From positions 3,990,797-4,054,796 of the forward strand of contig CM077833.1 in assembly GCA_039720395.1 (NCBI GenBank): a DNA stretch of 64,000 nucleotides. Direction: 5' to 3'. Position 1 is the stretch's first letter. Each line of letters starts with the position of its first letter. The notes beneath the pieces are model-generated. The model had not been told where the DNA came from and did no database searches. It was given only the letters and a program-made list of their open reading frames with translations. This stretch comes from Liquidambar formosana. Its lineage: Eukaryota; Streptophyta; Magnoliopsida; Saxifragales; Altingiaceae. Below are positions 45,528 through 57,000 of this stretch, in pieces. The position numbers were made by a program, and so were the translations under genes.

Positions 45528-47957
45528 TCAAACATGATATTTCTTCAATTGATCCAAATTAGTTGGACGAGCGAACTCAATTCCATCTAAATCCATGAGG
45601 CGAACAGCCCCTGCTGGCAATATCTCTTTGATAATGTATAGCCCACCCCAACTTGGCTTGAATTTTCCCCGTGGATCGAACACTGGAGCTCTGATTTCTT
45701 TCAACACTAAATCCCCTTTCTTTAGACCTCGATCTTTGACATGCTTGTTGAATGCTCTGGCAACTCTCCGTTGATACCCCTGAACATGATACAGCGCCCT
45801 TAAACGCCTTTCATCCAGCAAAGCTAACTCATCATAGTGGCTCTTAACCCAGTCCACTTCTGTTATCTGGCTCTTCACGACAACCCTTAGTGAAGGAACC
45901 TCTAATTCAACTGGCAACACGGCCTCCATTCCATAAACTAGAGAATAAGGGGTAGCCCCTGTTGACGACCTTATTAATGTTCTGTAACCCCATAAAGCCA
46001 ATGGCAACTTCTCATGCCAGTCTGTGTGCGAGTCCGCAGTCTTCTGTAGTATCTTCTTGATGTTCTTGTTAGCTGCTTCCACCGCTCCATTAGTCTGAGG
46101 ACGATATGGTGATGACAAATGGTGAACTATGCCGTACTTTTGCAAGAGCTCATGGGTTTCTTTCTGAAAGTGCTGGCCATTGTCTGAGATAACTTCATGC
46201 GGTACCCCATATCGATAGATGATGCTGTGCTGTATGAACTGTGCTACCTTCTTGGAATTCAAGGTCTTGAAGGACGCTGCTTCCACCCACTTAGTGAAGT
46301 AGTCGATGGCAACCAGGATGTATTCATGCCCATTTGATGCCTTTGGCTTGATCTGTCCGATGATATCTATCCCCCACACCGCGAATGGCCAAGGTGACGA
46401 CATACTCGTTAAAGGCATAGAAGGCAAATGTTGTCCACTGGCGAACAGTTGGCATTTGTGGCACTTCTTGACATGTGCGTGGCAGTCTCTTTCCATGGTG
46501 GACCAATAATAGCCTAACCTCATGATTTTCTTAGCTAACATATAGCCATTCATATGTGGAGCCCCTGTCCCTTCATGGATTTCTTTAATCAGATGCTCAG
46601 CTTCCTCCTCGGTGACACACAGCAGGTGGATCCCGTCGTATGATCTCCGATATAGCTTTCCTCCACAAAGTACATAGTGACTCGCCAACCGCCTTAGGGT
46701 TTTTCTATCGATACGAGATGCTCCTTCTGGGTATTCCCTTTCTTCAATGAACTTCTTTATGTCATGGAACCACGGACGGCCATCATTTACCTCTCCTCCT
46801 CGGATTGCACAACAGTACACAGGCTTGTCTCGGCATTCTATCACCAACGGCTTCACATTTCCCCTTTCAGGTATCTCCACCATGGATGCTAGGGTCGCCA
46901 AGGCATCGGCGAACTGGTTCTTGTTTCTTGAAAGGTAGTTGAACTCTATCTCTGAGAACTCCTTGGTTAGAGCTTCCAGATAGGCATGGTAAGGCAACAA
47001 TTTCTCATCTCGAGTTTTCCATTCCCCTTTTATCTGACAAATGATTAGCGCCGAGTCCCCGAACACTTCCAATTCTTTGATCCCCAATTCAAGTGCCGCT
47101 TCCAATGCTAGGATACAGGCCTCATATTCAGCAATGTTGTTGGTGGCTTCGAACCCCAACTTGACCGCCAACGGTGTAACTGCCTCTTCGGGTGAGACCA
47201 GCAGGACTCCTATCCCATAACCTTTCTTATTGGCTGCCCCATCGAAGTATACTCTCCAAATTTTTCTGCCAATCTCTAACTCGTCCTCGTCTGGGAACTG
47301 ATCGTTGAATGGAGCAAATGATGACATAGGACAGCTGGCTAGGTAGTCTGCGATGACGCTCCCCCTGATAGACTTCTGATTCACGTACTTGATGTCGAAT
47401 TCATTGAGGAGAATTGACCATCGAGCAGTTCTGAATGACAATACTGGCCTTTCTACCAGGTACTTCAACGGGTCCATGCGACTTATCAAGAACACTTCGA
47501 AGGACATCATGTAGTGCCGGAGTTTCTGCGTCGCCCATACTAGTGCTACACAAGCTTTTTCAATTGCATTGTACTTCACTTCATAGTCTGTCATTTTCTT
47601 GCTTAGGTAGTAGATGGCATTCTCCTTTGTAGACCCTTCGAGATATTGAGCTAACAAAGCTCCCGTCGCGGTTTCGGTGACCGTTAAGTATAACAAAAGT
47701 GGCGCACCTTGCCGTGGGGGAACTAAGATTGGAGGATTGCTCAAGTATCTCTTAATGGTCTCAAAGGCCTCTTGGCATTCTTCGTTCCATACTTTTGGCA
47801 CACCTTTCTTAAGCAATTTGAAGATTGGTTCGCAAACCATGGTCAAGTTGGCAATGAATCGGCTTATGTATTGAACTCTTCCCAGAAAACCCTGGATCTG
47901 CTTCTCAGTGCTAGGCGGCTCCATCTCCACAATAGCTTTTATCTTCCCTGGGTCCAC
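45528..47957 (-). CDS. Pol fragment of Tat/Ogre-like element 3: RT end, two RNase H domains, integrase
   Basis: An 809-codon open frame. It begins inside RT just after the catalytic palm (VDPGKIKAIVEMEPPS, FLGRVQYISRFI). RNase H 1 (about 90-215) lacks the usual catalytic Asp at its start (LLLYLTVTETATGALL). A second, archaeal-type RNase H (about 233-360) is complete: YFDGAANKKGYGIGV, EYEACILALEAAL, GDSALIICQI, FADALATLAS. Integrase has an HHCC zinc module (HEGTGAPH, CHKCQ), the core with Asp (GIDIIGQ), Asp (VISDNGQHF) and Glu (NGAVEAANK), and a tail with KFKPSWGGLYIIKE and no chromodomain. Dual RNase H and the absence of a chromodomain mark the Tat lineage. The 5' half of pol is lost at 47957/47958, so it is non-functional on its own. 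Confidence 0.92.
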   Translation of the reverse strand: MDPGKIKAIVEMEPPSTEKQIQGFLGRVQYISRFIANLTMVCEPIFKLLKKGVPKVWNEECQEAFETIKRYLSNPPILVPPRQGAPLLLYLTVTETATGALLAQYLEGSTKENAIYYLSKKMTDYEVKYNAIEKACVALVWATQKLRHYMMSFEVFLISRMDPLKYLVERPVLSFRTARWSILLNEFDIKYVNQKSIRGSVIADYLASCPMSSFAPFNDQFPDEDELEIGRKIWRVYFDGAANKKGYGIGVLLVSPEEAVTPLAVKLGFEATNNIAEYEACILALEAALELGIKELEVFGDSALIICQIKGEWKTRDEKLLPYHAYLEALTKEFSEIEFNYLSRNKNQFADALATLASMVEIPERGNVKPLVIECRDKPVYCCAIRGGEVNDGRPWFHDIKKFIEEREYPEGASRIDRKTLRRLASHYVLCGGKLYRRSYDGIHLLCVTEEEAEHLIKEIHEGTGAPHMNGYMLAKKIMRLGYYWSTMERDCHAHVKKCHKCQLFASGQHLPSMPLTSMSSPWPFAVWGIDIIGQIKPKASNGHEYILVAIDYFTKWVEAASFKTLNSKKVAQFIQHSIIYRYGVPHEVISDNGQHFQKETHELLQKYGIVHHLSSPYRPQTNGAVEAANKNIKKILQKTADSHTDWHEKLPLALWGYRTLIRSSTGATPYSLVYGMEAVLPVELEVPSLRVVVKSQITEVDWVKSHYDELALLDERRLRALYHVQGYQRRVARAFNKHVKDRGLKKGDLVLKEIRAPVFDPRGKFKPSWGGLYIIKEILPAGAVRLMDLDGIEFARPTNLDQLKKYHV

Positions 47958-47959
47958 TT

Positions 47960-48860
47960 AATGTTATGCCATTTGGACTAAAGAATGCTCCATCAGAATT
48001 TCAAAATATTATGAATGACATTTTTAATCCATATGCATGGTCTATAGTTTATATAGATGATGTTTTAATATATTCTAAAAATATTGAACAACATTGGAAA
48101 CACTTGTATACATTTTTAAACATTATTAAAAAGAATGGTTTAATTCTTTCAGAATCAAAAATAAAATTATTTCAAACCAAAGTTAGATTCTTAGGCCACA
48201 ATATTCATAATGAAACAATAATTCCTATTGAAAGAAGCCTTGAATTCTTAAGTAAATTTCCAGATGAAATTAAGGATAAACATCAACTACAAAGATTTTT
48301 GGGAAGTCTTAATTGTATTGGAAATTTTTACCAAGACTTACACAGATTGTGTAAACCATTATATGACAAACTTAAGAAAAATCCTCCAGCATGGTCTCAA
48401 CACCATACTGACATTGTCAAATTAATAAAATCAAGAATAACCCATTTACCATTATTACACATTGCTAATTCTCAAGCTTTTAAAATAGTTGAAACAGATG
48501 CTTCAGATATAGGATATGGTGGTATTCTCAAGCAAAGATTAGAAAAAGAACAATTAGTATGTTTTACTTCAGGTGTTTGGAATTCTTCTCAAAAGAATTA
48601 CAGTACTATTAAAAAAGAGATTTTAAGTATTGTTTTATGTGTTTCCAAATTTCAATCTGATCTTTTAAATCAACCATTTCTAATTCGTGTTGATTGTAAA
48701 AGTGCCAAAACAGTTTTAGAAAAAGATGTAAAAAAATATTGCTTCAAAACAAATATTTGCCAGATGGCAAGCCATTTTAAGTGTTTTTTATTTTGAAATC
48801 GAATTCATCAAAGGAGAAAACAATAGCCTTCCTGATTTTCTCTCACGGGAATTCTTGTAG
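47960..48860 (+). pseudogene. Pararetrovirus RT/RNase H fragment (5'-truncated, one frameshift)
   Basis: RT palm (MPFGLKNAPSEF and the YIDDVLIYS active-site box), RT thumb (FLGSLNCIGNFY) and RNase H (ETDASDIGYGG, then YSTIKKEILS). The frame is open from the junction to about 48730. There an A-run (48731-48737) has an altered length and shifts the frame, and the C-terminal part is read in another frame up to a TAG at 48858-48860. The N-terminal RT and all upstream domains are missing. It cannot encode a working polymerase. Confidence 0.85.
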
Positions 48861-48867
48861 GGTTCCC

Positions 48868-50168
48868 ATGGGTAAAAAACCCAAACCAACCAGTAAAGTA
48901 GATTATGCGATGCATAAGAATGAATCCCCTTCTTCCAAAACTTCTAGTTCTCTAGTACATTATGCACATCAACATAGCGTCCAAGGCCTTCGGCCTCCAG
49001 GCATTCGGCCTCCATTGTCCCCTTCTGGGAAACAATCTTATTCAATTACAACTACTCCCAATCCATTTGCACTATTAGATTATCCAGAACTTCCTCCATC
49101 AAAACCCCCAACCTATGCCAAAATTGCAGCCAGTCCTTCTTCATCCCAAACAATTTCCAATCCAGCCTAATTTGATGAACCAGGGAATGTTAACCCTTCT
49201 TTAACATTTATAATAAAAGCCTTTTACCCATTCTTGCCATTGAACCCGAATTCAAGTCAGCAACTACTCTACAAATCTCCCAGCAAATATTACTTCCCAA
49301 AAGACATTAGCTTTCTCCTATTGGAGACAAATCCCAAAACTATTATGAATTTATCCTTGTGGATACTGACTCTGTTGTCATCACTCATGTTCCAAATAAA
49401 GATGTTGCAAACCATTCTAAGTATAGGATCCTTAAGGTCCTCTCTTATTCTGACTGGAACCAAGCTCTTCATACTTCAAAAAGATTTTCATAAGAACATT
49501 ATCCCCCAGCCTATACTTATTTTGATTATATTGATGCCTGGTATAAAACCTTTTCTTTTCAAAATTCCAATAGGAACCATTCTTGGTTCTTCCATTTTTG
49601 CCATAGCACCATTCCAAAATATCCAGCTTAGTTTAACCAATGGTTTTCATGATATGGTCCAGATAACAGAATGCTTCCTCTTCCCGTCCTAGAAGGATTT
49701 GAACATTTCTTTAACCACTATTTGTTCCCAGGACAAGAACATAGTCCTCCATTACTCATTTTCCTTACTCTTTTCCAACTCCCTTGGATTTCTAAATGGG
49801 ATTATGTAATTTCTCCCATTGGTAGCAACCCTCCAACTCCTCATCTATGCCGAAGATTCTCATTTAAATGGTGGGATAAAGCTGTTACTCAGAAAACCTA
49901 CGTCCCCAACATTATTCTATACCTTCATAAAAATCCATCTGTCTGTAAGACCCCAGTTCAAACAGACTCAAGCAATGAATTTTTAGTTGTTAAGTCCAAA
50001 CAACAGGCAAAGATAGCATCTGCCAGATCCAAAGCAGAATAAAAACAACACTTGCGTGAAGCTTTATCACAGATTGATTCAGACAAAGAACATTTAGATG
50101 AAGCTTCTTCCCATCCATTCTATCAAAATGAAGATGATTGCTATGGTATAGAGTTCTTTTCTCAGATG
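48868..50168 (+). pseudogene. Pararetrovirus downstream ORF, broken
   Basis: Begins with ATG 8 bp after the end of the pol fragment: a basic, Pro/Ser-rich N-terminus (MGKKPKPTSK, NPFALLDYPELPPSKPPTY) up to TAA at 49168. Related coding sequence continues in changing frames to about 50168 (for example the frame at 49671-50042, with FSFKWWDKAVTQKTYV and ending in a Lys/Ala-rich tail). At least one stop and two frameshifts are present. I do not know the function; a second ORF of unknown role follows pol in some plant pararetroviruses. Confidence 0.6.
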
Positions 50169-50900
50169 TAAAGCATCTGACATTCCAGTTTTTAATTTGC
50201 ACAGTACAAGTTCTAAGCCAACTGGCTTCCATGGCTTAAGCACCGACACTCAAATCCATTAGCCCAACTTTTGGATTCTATTTTCCTTGTGATTCTATAG
50301 TTATCCGACAGCATTATTTTATAAGGACAGCTTTCTGCACCATCAAACAATATTAGTACATATTCTTGTATTAAAAAAAAAAAAAAAAAAAAGAGTATAG
50401 ATTCCAGAAAAGTGCTCCAAGACATTATTGCTCCAGTCATTCTTATTCCAGGACATTCTTTCGCTCCAGAACATTATTCTCAAGATTCCAGAGAAGTGCT
50501 CCAGAACATTATTGCTCACTTTTCACTATTACTAGCATGCCAATGTCTGCCACATATCTTCATTCCAGCTCATCAAAATCCATTCATTTTGCACAAAGGG
50601 ACAATGAAGAAAAAGAGGATAAGACTACACATTCATGGGTGTATTTGAAATCCGTCCAAGCTTAGGTTATATATATATGAACCAAACTAGTTGGTTTGGC
50701 ATCCTATCTTTGTAATCTCTCTTCTATCTTGTAACCTTTCTCCAGCTCTGTATCCACAACCCCTTTTCTTACTATAAGCCTTCTATCTCCTTTTTTACTT
50801 TTGTAAGTATTTCAGTGTTTCTACTTTTGTATTTTAAAGTTTGTATAATAAACCTTGTATAATATATTCTGTCTCCCGTTGTAATCATTTACTATATGTT
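50169..50900 (+). promoter_or_regulatory. Pararetrovirus intergenic region with TATA box and poly-A signal
   Basis: A TATATATATATG box at 50668-50679 and AATAAA at 50847-50852, 168 bp downstream, as expected for a terminally redundant pararetrovirus transcript. Upstream are two copies of TTCCAGA(G/A)AAGTGCTCCA (about 50401 and 50486) and related CTCCAGAACATTATT words, which may be enhancer repeats. A poly-A tract lies at 50373-50391. No tRNA-Met primer site follows, so the leader is lost. Confidence 0.55.
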
Positions 50901-51088
50901 TTAGTGTGTTTTAATATATTTTTATTTCCTGTAAATTTATATGCTGGGTTTACTTATTTCCATGGTGGATAGAATATATAGAATATTATAATTTTTAGTC
51001 AAACTCAGAAACATAATAGAAGGAGTGCCAGAAGCAAACGGGGGAGCGCGAATAACACTCCCCCTAATCTAAAATCTAAAACCCTAAA
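50901..51088 (+). promoter_or_regulatory. TAD3 proximal promoter and 5' UTR region
   Basis: Only about 190 bp separate the pararetrovirus fragment from the TAD3 start codon. It holds an AT-rich stretch followed by CTAAAATCTAAAACCCTAAA immediately before the ATG; AAACCCTA-type (telo-box) words are common in promoters of plant housekeeping genes. No clear TATA box. Confidence 0.5.
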
Positions 51089-54000
51089 ATGAAGACATTT
51101 CTCACAGCGTCGGAAGCATTGAACAGAGAGAGAGAGACGAGGATGAAGAAGGACGTGTGGGAGATCGTACACATTCCAGAGAAACAACCCCTTCCACCTA
51201 CCCAACAACCCACCGGTTTGTTTAGTAACACACTCACTCAAACTTCCTGCTTTCCCTTTTATTCTATTCTACGGAATATTTAGCCTTTACTCCCACGCTG
51301 CTGTTCATGCTTTTGCTTCAATCATTTTAATTATATAACTGCTTCTTCTCTTGTCCATACAGTGAACGTCTTTGCTTCACTCATTGAGCCAAAGCTTGCC
51401 AACACACTTATAAGGTCAGCTCGTTCTTGTCCATCCCATCCCACCCCCAAAGTTTCAGTTTTACTTTTAGTTAGTATGGTTAGAGATGAGAATGATGGTG
51501 TTTTCCTTCGTGGGTTGATGATCAATTTCGTTTTTTATATAGGAAAAATACTAATTTGAATGAGCTTGTATGTTTCTTAGGCGCCTAAATCAAATAGCGC
51601 CACTGGAAAATCTTCGTCATGTGAAGCGGGTGCGGAAGGAGAGTCTTGACGGAGGTGCTTTTGCCTCTTTAATTGTTTTATTATTTCACTCTATGTATAC
51701 CTCTGATTATCTTTGCGCATCAGCACTAGATAGGTGGAGCTGTTGAATACATTCCTTGATATTGGGTTGATTAATATATCCCTAGTATTAACCGTAGGCA
51801 GGAGAAAAATGGAGTTCTACATTGCTGTTTAGTTCTCAAGATAACCAAAAAATCAACATTAATTGAGGGTCATTTTTATTTTTATTTATTTATTTTTTTG
51901 GGGTCATTCTCTCTGGAATCAAAAGAATGAAAAATGTAGGGCATCAATTTTCCTTGCCTTTCTTTTTCCTGCTTTCTTAGCAAGCAAATGATGCATTGAG
52001 TTCAGAAGATCTTTAACTTAGAAACACAAGTCCTACCCCCTTCATGATAAATTGTAATTTATTCTATTTTTCTGCATCTTGACATACGAGCCCTAGTGCT
52101 CTATATTTCTCGATTGCTTTGCTTATATTTTATATTTTGATTGTTTCTCCCTACTATGGAAGTGATAATTGGCTTATTTTACAGGAAAAATTCAGTTATC
52201 AGTGATCCTATGTCTAGCCTGTGAAAATGATAATCAGTCAGATAGCATGCCAAATGATTTATTAGAGCTCATTAAATCCTATCAGTTGAGTGCTTTCATC
52301 ACAAAAGTGGGTCATCCTTTTGTATTATTTTTTCATGTTAATTAATGCACTTTAAAATAATTAATTAATCCTGGAGTAATATCAAAAAATAAATACAAAT
52401 AAAAATCATGGAATTTATTTTTTGTACATTTTCTTTTAATATATGAAATTTGTTGTTCTGTTTCCATATTTTGGTTCTTTATATTATCATTATCATGGGT
52501 GAACTGCTTGATGTTCTAAAGTTTTGTCATGCCTCACTGCATCACTGAGGTCTGGGGTTAAGTTGACGTGAAATCTTGTTGTTTTGAACTTTCGTTAAAC
52601 ATACTAGAATTTTTTTGAGAGAATTTTTCAAATTGACTGAATTTGAAATGGCTTGATATTGAAATAATTCTCTGAAGTTCACTGGTTTTCCAAATTGAGA
52701 ATCATATGCTCAATTAATTAATAGCACTGCATGCAGATTTATCAGGTGACATAAATTTTAGGTTAACTCTTAAAGAAAAGCTGAACATACACTTGTGATG
52801 GTTCTTGTTGAAAATTTATATTCTATTATTGATGTTAATTTTTTGGTTGTCTTCTATTATGGATCTTATAGTAATTGTAACTATTATGCATCTTATAGTA
52901 ATCGTAATTTATTACTTTAGTCTTTGGGTCTGCGCAAGTCAGTTAAGTTTTGACCTTTGGGTCCACTTAATTTTAGGTTTGCAAATATCCTGCATCATCA
53001 AAAGAAGAGTGGGAAGAGCAATGCAAGTTATGGCCAACATCATTCCATCCACCAACTTAGTAAGCTCTATTTCATCATTCTAAATTATTTGGTTGATTTT
53101 TTATAATTACTTGCATTCTTTTTTATCACATATTTGCAATAGAGTTAAGCGTGAATCATGTTCATTTTATTGATTAATAGCGCAAAGTCTGATGCGTTGA
53201 AAAATTCATTTTTTTTCTTCATCAGTGACACTAGAATGATGAGAGAAAGAGGGGGGGGGGGGGTAAATTATTTTTCTAGCAAAATTTTTGAAAGAATATG
53301 TTGTCTTTCACATATACTCCCTCCGTCCCACAAAGATAGGCCATATTTGCTACTTTTTTTGTCCCATAATGTTTGTCCATTTTCAAAAGTCAAATCATAA
53401 TTTTTTTAACCTTCCTATACTACCTTTTGTTATTTCAATAATTACTTTCAAGACAAAACCCAATAAAAAGTATAAGAGGGTATTTTTGGAAAAATAAAGT
53501 TTAATTAATGATAAGTCAATGAAATGATGTTTTTTCTTAAACTGCGTGTTTGTCAAGCATGGCCTATCTTTGTGGGATAGAGGGAGTATGTATTGAAATT
53601 GTGACATAAATATAGAAATATTAACGATGAGGAGTTTGAAATAAAGCTACAAGTTAATAATAGAGTTTTATGTGAAGCCTTTTTTATTTGACCTAACATC
53701 AGACTCTTTGAAGTCCAATTGATGTGGAACTAAAAAATACATTTGAACTTTGGGATCTTGGGCAGCGAATCCAATTTGAAGAATTTGTTTGTTATTTTTT
53801 TTTTATTAGTTAAAGATATGTATTAAAAGAAAAGGGGTTTAAACCCTCATACATAAGACATATACAAGAGAAAAACCAAGATTGTGTGTAAACAAAAAGA
53901 CAAAGCCTCCAAAAAAATCAACCCCCGTCAAACTAAAATAAAGAGATTTGAGCTCCACAGTTGACGTCTCCCCTCCTTTGAAGGTTCTCGAATTACGTTC

Positions 54001-57000
54001 TTTCCAAATGCACCAAAAAAGAAGCATGAGGGAGCATCCTCCGAATGACCCTATTATCTTTCTAGCTTCCTTTGATCCACCAACTTGAAATCAAATCTTG
54101 AGTAGAGGAAGGTAAAACTCATTTGATACTGAAAAGGTGAAAAATGAGCTCCCATAAACTTCTCGCCACTCTACAATGAATAAATAGATGGTCTACTGTT
54201 TTTGCTGCCTCTTTCCACATTATACATCTATTAGGTATCTCTCACCTCATTCTAGCCAAGTTGTTAATGGTAAGACATTTATTGTGAGCTACTAACCAAG
54301 AAAAGAAGGCTACTTTTGAAGGAACTGAAGGAATCCAAATATTCTTCACTGGTTGGAAAACGTCCGAGCCCAAATAAGAGTAATAAGATTTCACCAAGAG
54401 TAAGCCTTTAGGGTCTTTGGGCCATATCAATGCGTCATTCTCTCGCAAAGAAATCTTACATTCATAAAGATCTTAGAAAAAATTCAACACAATTTCTATC
54501 TCCCAATCATAAAAACTACAACAAACAGTAATGTTCCAATGTGCACTACCCCCACCATGAAGAAGATAATCCATTATCCAAGCTTCTTTGTTTATCGCAA
54601 TCTCAAATGAACAAGGGAACTTCTCCATGAGAGGTATATTGCTGCACCACACATCTTTTCAAAATTTAATCTTATTCCCCCTTCCCACCTTAAAACTTGT
54701 TTCTTTTAGGAAAGTATCAAACTCTATCATTATTGCTTTCCAAAGTCCGGTACCATGAGGTCTTCAACTGTCATTTGGTCACCAACTGCCTTCCCTCACT
54801 CCATATTTCCATAACATAACATCCCTCCACCAGCCTTGATCACCTTTCCCAAATCTCGAAGTTCATTTCCCAAGGAGAGCTTAATTCATATCCATAATGG
54901 ATTTAATTCCTAACCCGCTATAAGCTTTAGGTAAGCAAACCGTATTCCAATTAACAAGATGAAATTTGAACTCCCCATTTATCCATAGGAAATCACTTTG
55001 AAGTTTTTCAATTCTTAAGGCGACCGATTTGGGAATTTTGAAGATGGACATATAATAGATTGGAATGCTAGCAAGAGAGCTACAAATCAAAGTAAATTTA
55101 CCACCTTTTGAGAGATGCCATTTTTTTCCACCCACTAAGTCTATTCTCAATCTTCTCTAGAACGGGGTCCCAAACTTTGACATCCTTGTAATGAGCTTCT
55201 GCACAAATATTAGAGCAAGCTGTTTGTGTTAAGACTCAATGACAACATTGGATCTTGGTAAACTCCTGTCCATACGTTAATATTGTTTTCTCCGCTATTG
55301 GTTGGCACCAAAGAGCTTACGAATGACTCGAGGATTTTATTTTTTTATCTTCATGATGAAAGTACTCTTATGAAATCGAAAAAACAAAATATGTAGTTGA
55401 ATTTTCTCAATTATTTGAGTGTTTATAGCTGTTTTGAATGTGCATGCTTCACATGCTTCACAGAATAGGGCCTGTAAATACTGTTGAAGTGACAATGATA
55501 AGGGAATGTTCGATTTATGATAGTTTGGAATCATGAGAGTTGTAGGGTTTATTTGGCCATGTTCTTAAAAACAGTTTTCTGTTCTCAGAATCACAAAAAA
55601 CATAAAACAGTGCAAAGTGTTTGTTTTGGAACATGTTTCTGAAATTGTTCTCTGAAATTTTTCTGGAAAAACTACCTGTTTTAAGAGAACATCAAAAGTG
55701 ATGTTCGTGGTTTTTATTTGCTGTTCAAGGAGAACGAAACCCCACTAAAAATGATATGTCAAAATTTCTTGTTCTTCTTGGAAAATGCATTTCTTAGAGC
55801 TATTTTCTAAAAACATGGCCAAAAAGGTCTTGTAGACTCCTGAAGTTGGATATACATGGAATTTTGAATGTAATTAGTAGGGGAGAGTACCTGTACTTCG
55901 CATGGGCCCTTTTTCCACTTCTTTTTGTTGGAGTTTATCTTGTGTAGTGTGTACGGATGGTAGTCAAGTAAGAACATATTGGTATAAGTTATGTCAGCAT
56001 TCGTATTGGGGGTTGTACGCCATGCATGGATGGGTTATGAGGTACATAGAGCCAATGAATGGGGTACAATGCCCAATGCATGATGCTAATCTAATTTATA
56101 TAAGCACGTTTTACTTGACAGGAACTGCAGTGCGTTATGTTGTGGTTTTTTAAGTATTTATTGTAGTGTGGTAGTGAGGTTGGGTGGAAAATTAATGAAA
56201 AGAACCCAAGCCAACAAGATATCCAGGCTATGTTTGTTATGAGAGAATAAGGGAGGGAATGGAATTGTGATTCCAGTAGACCAAAAAAATTGATTGTTTA
56301 ATAGCCGAAGGGAATGGAATAGCCAGTCCCTTGTGGGGGTCAAGGAGGGAATAGCCATTCCTTCCCAAACTAAGAGGAATGGCCATTCCCACCCATTAAG
56401 GAATGAAATCATTAAAAGTAGGTGCTACTTAATATTTTCCAATCCATTCTTACTCTTGACCAAACATTGGAATGGAATGACTATTTTGCGTTCCCATTCT
56501 CATTCCATTCCCACTCCCATTCCGTTCCCTCGAACCAAATGTAGCCCCAGATCTTCGATTGGCTTAGACAGCCTTGATTGATCCTTTGAAGCTAAATTTT
56601 GCAGAATAGTGACTATAAATGAAAAGATATGTCATGTATAGATATCAAACCATGACATGGTCGTAAATCTCACTCTTGGAAATGCTCATATATGTGGCAA
56701 GATCTAGAACTTTTCATCTTTCATCTTCTGCTCCTTTCTTTTGTTATATTTTTATTTAATTTTTTTGCTAGGCAGATTTTCTTCAGCCAGCATTTCAACT
56801 TTTCAAGTAATAGTTAATGGTACACACGAGTAACTCATAACAAACGATATCCAGTTACTCCAAATTGATCTCCAATAGATGGAAATGAATTTAAAAGAAT
56901 AGAAAAACATGAAGTTTAAAGAAAACATAGCTCTGCAAATTTCAATTTGTTTTGCAAACGCCGAACTTTCGTTTACAACACAATTCACAATCCAACTTTG

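Larger units (their letters stand above)
38526..47957 (-). mobile_element. Tat/Ogre-like Ty3/gypsy element 3 (3' part)
   Basis: Minus strand order: pol from inside RT to integrase (47957-45528), antisense DUF7745-like ORF (43890-45191, + strand), satellite (43420-41455), polypurine tract, 3' LTR C. Gag, protease, most of RT and the 5' LTR are missing beyond the junction with pararetrovirus sequence. Confidence 0.85.
47958..50900 (+). mobile_element. Endogenous pararetrovirus fragment (Caulimoviridae-like)
   Basis: Starts inside RT and covers RT/RNase H, a downstream ORF region and an intergenic region with TATA and poly-A signals. AT-rich codon use differs sharply from the neighbouring gypsy pol. 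The layout (RT/RNase H ending one ORF, then a second ORF with a Pro/Ser-rich start) recalls the Florendovirus group, but assignment to genus is uncertain. Movement, coat and protease regions are absent. Such integrated copies are inert fossils with multiple breaks. The right boundary is approximate. Confidence 0.8.

Noticed and set aside
4693..47957. LTR A with gag (left) and LTR C with pol (right) as two halves of one element
   Set aside because: Order and orientation are wrong for one minus-strand element: the 5' LTR would have to lie to the right of the 3' LTR.
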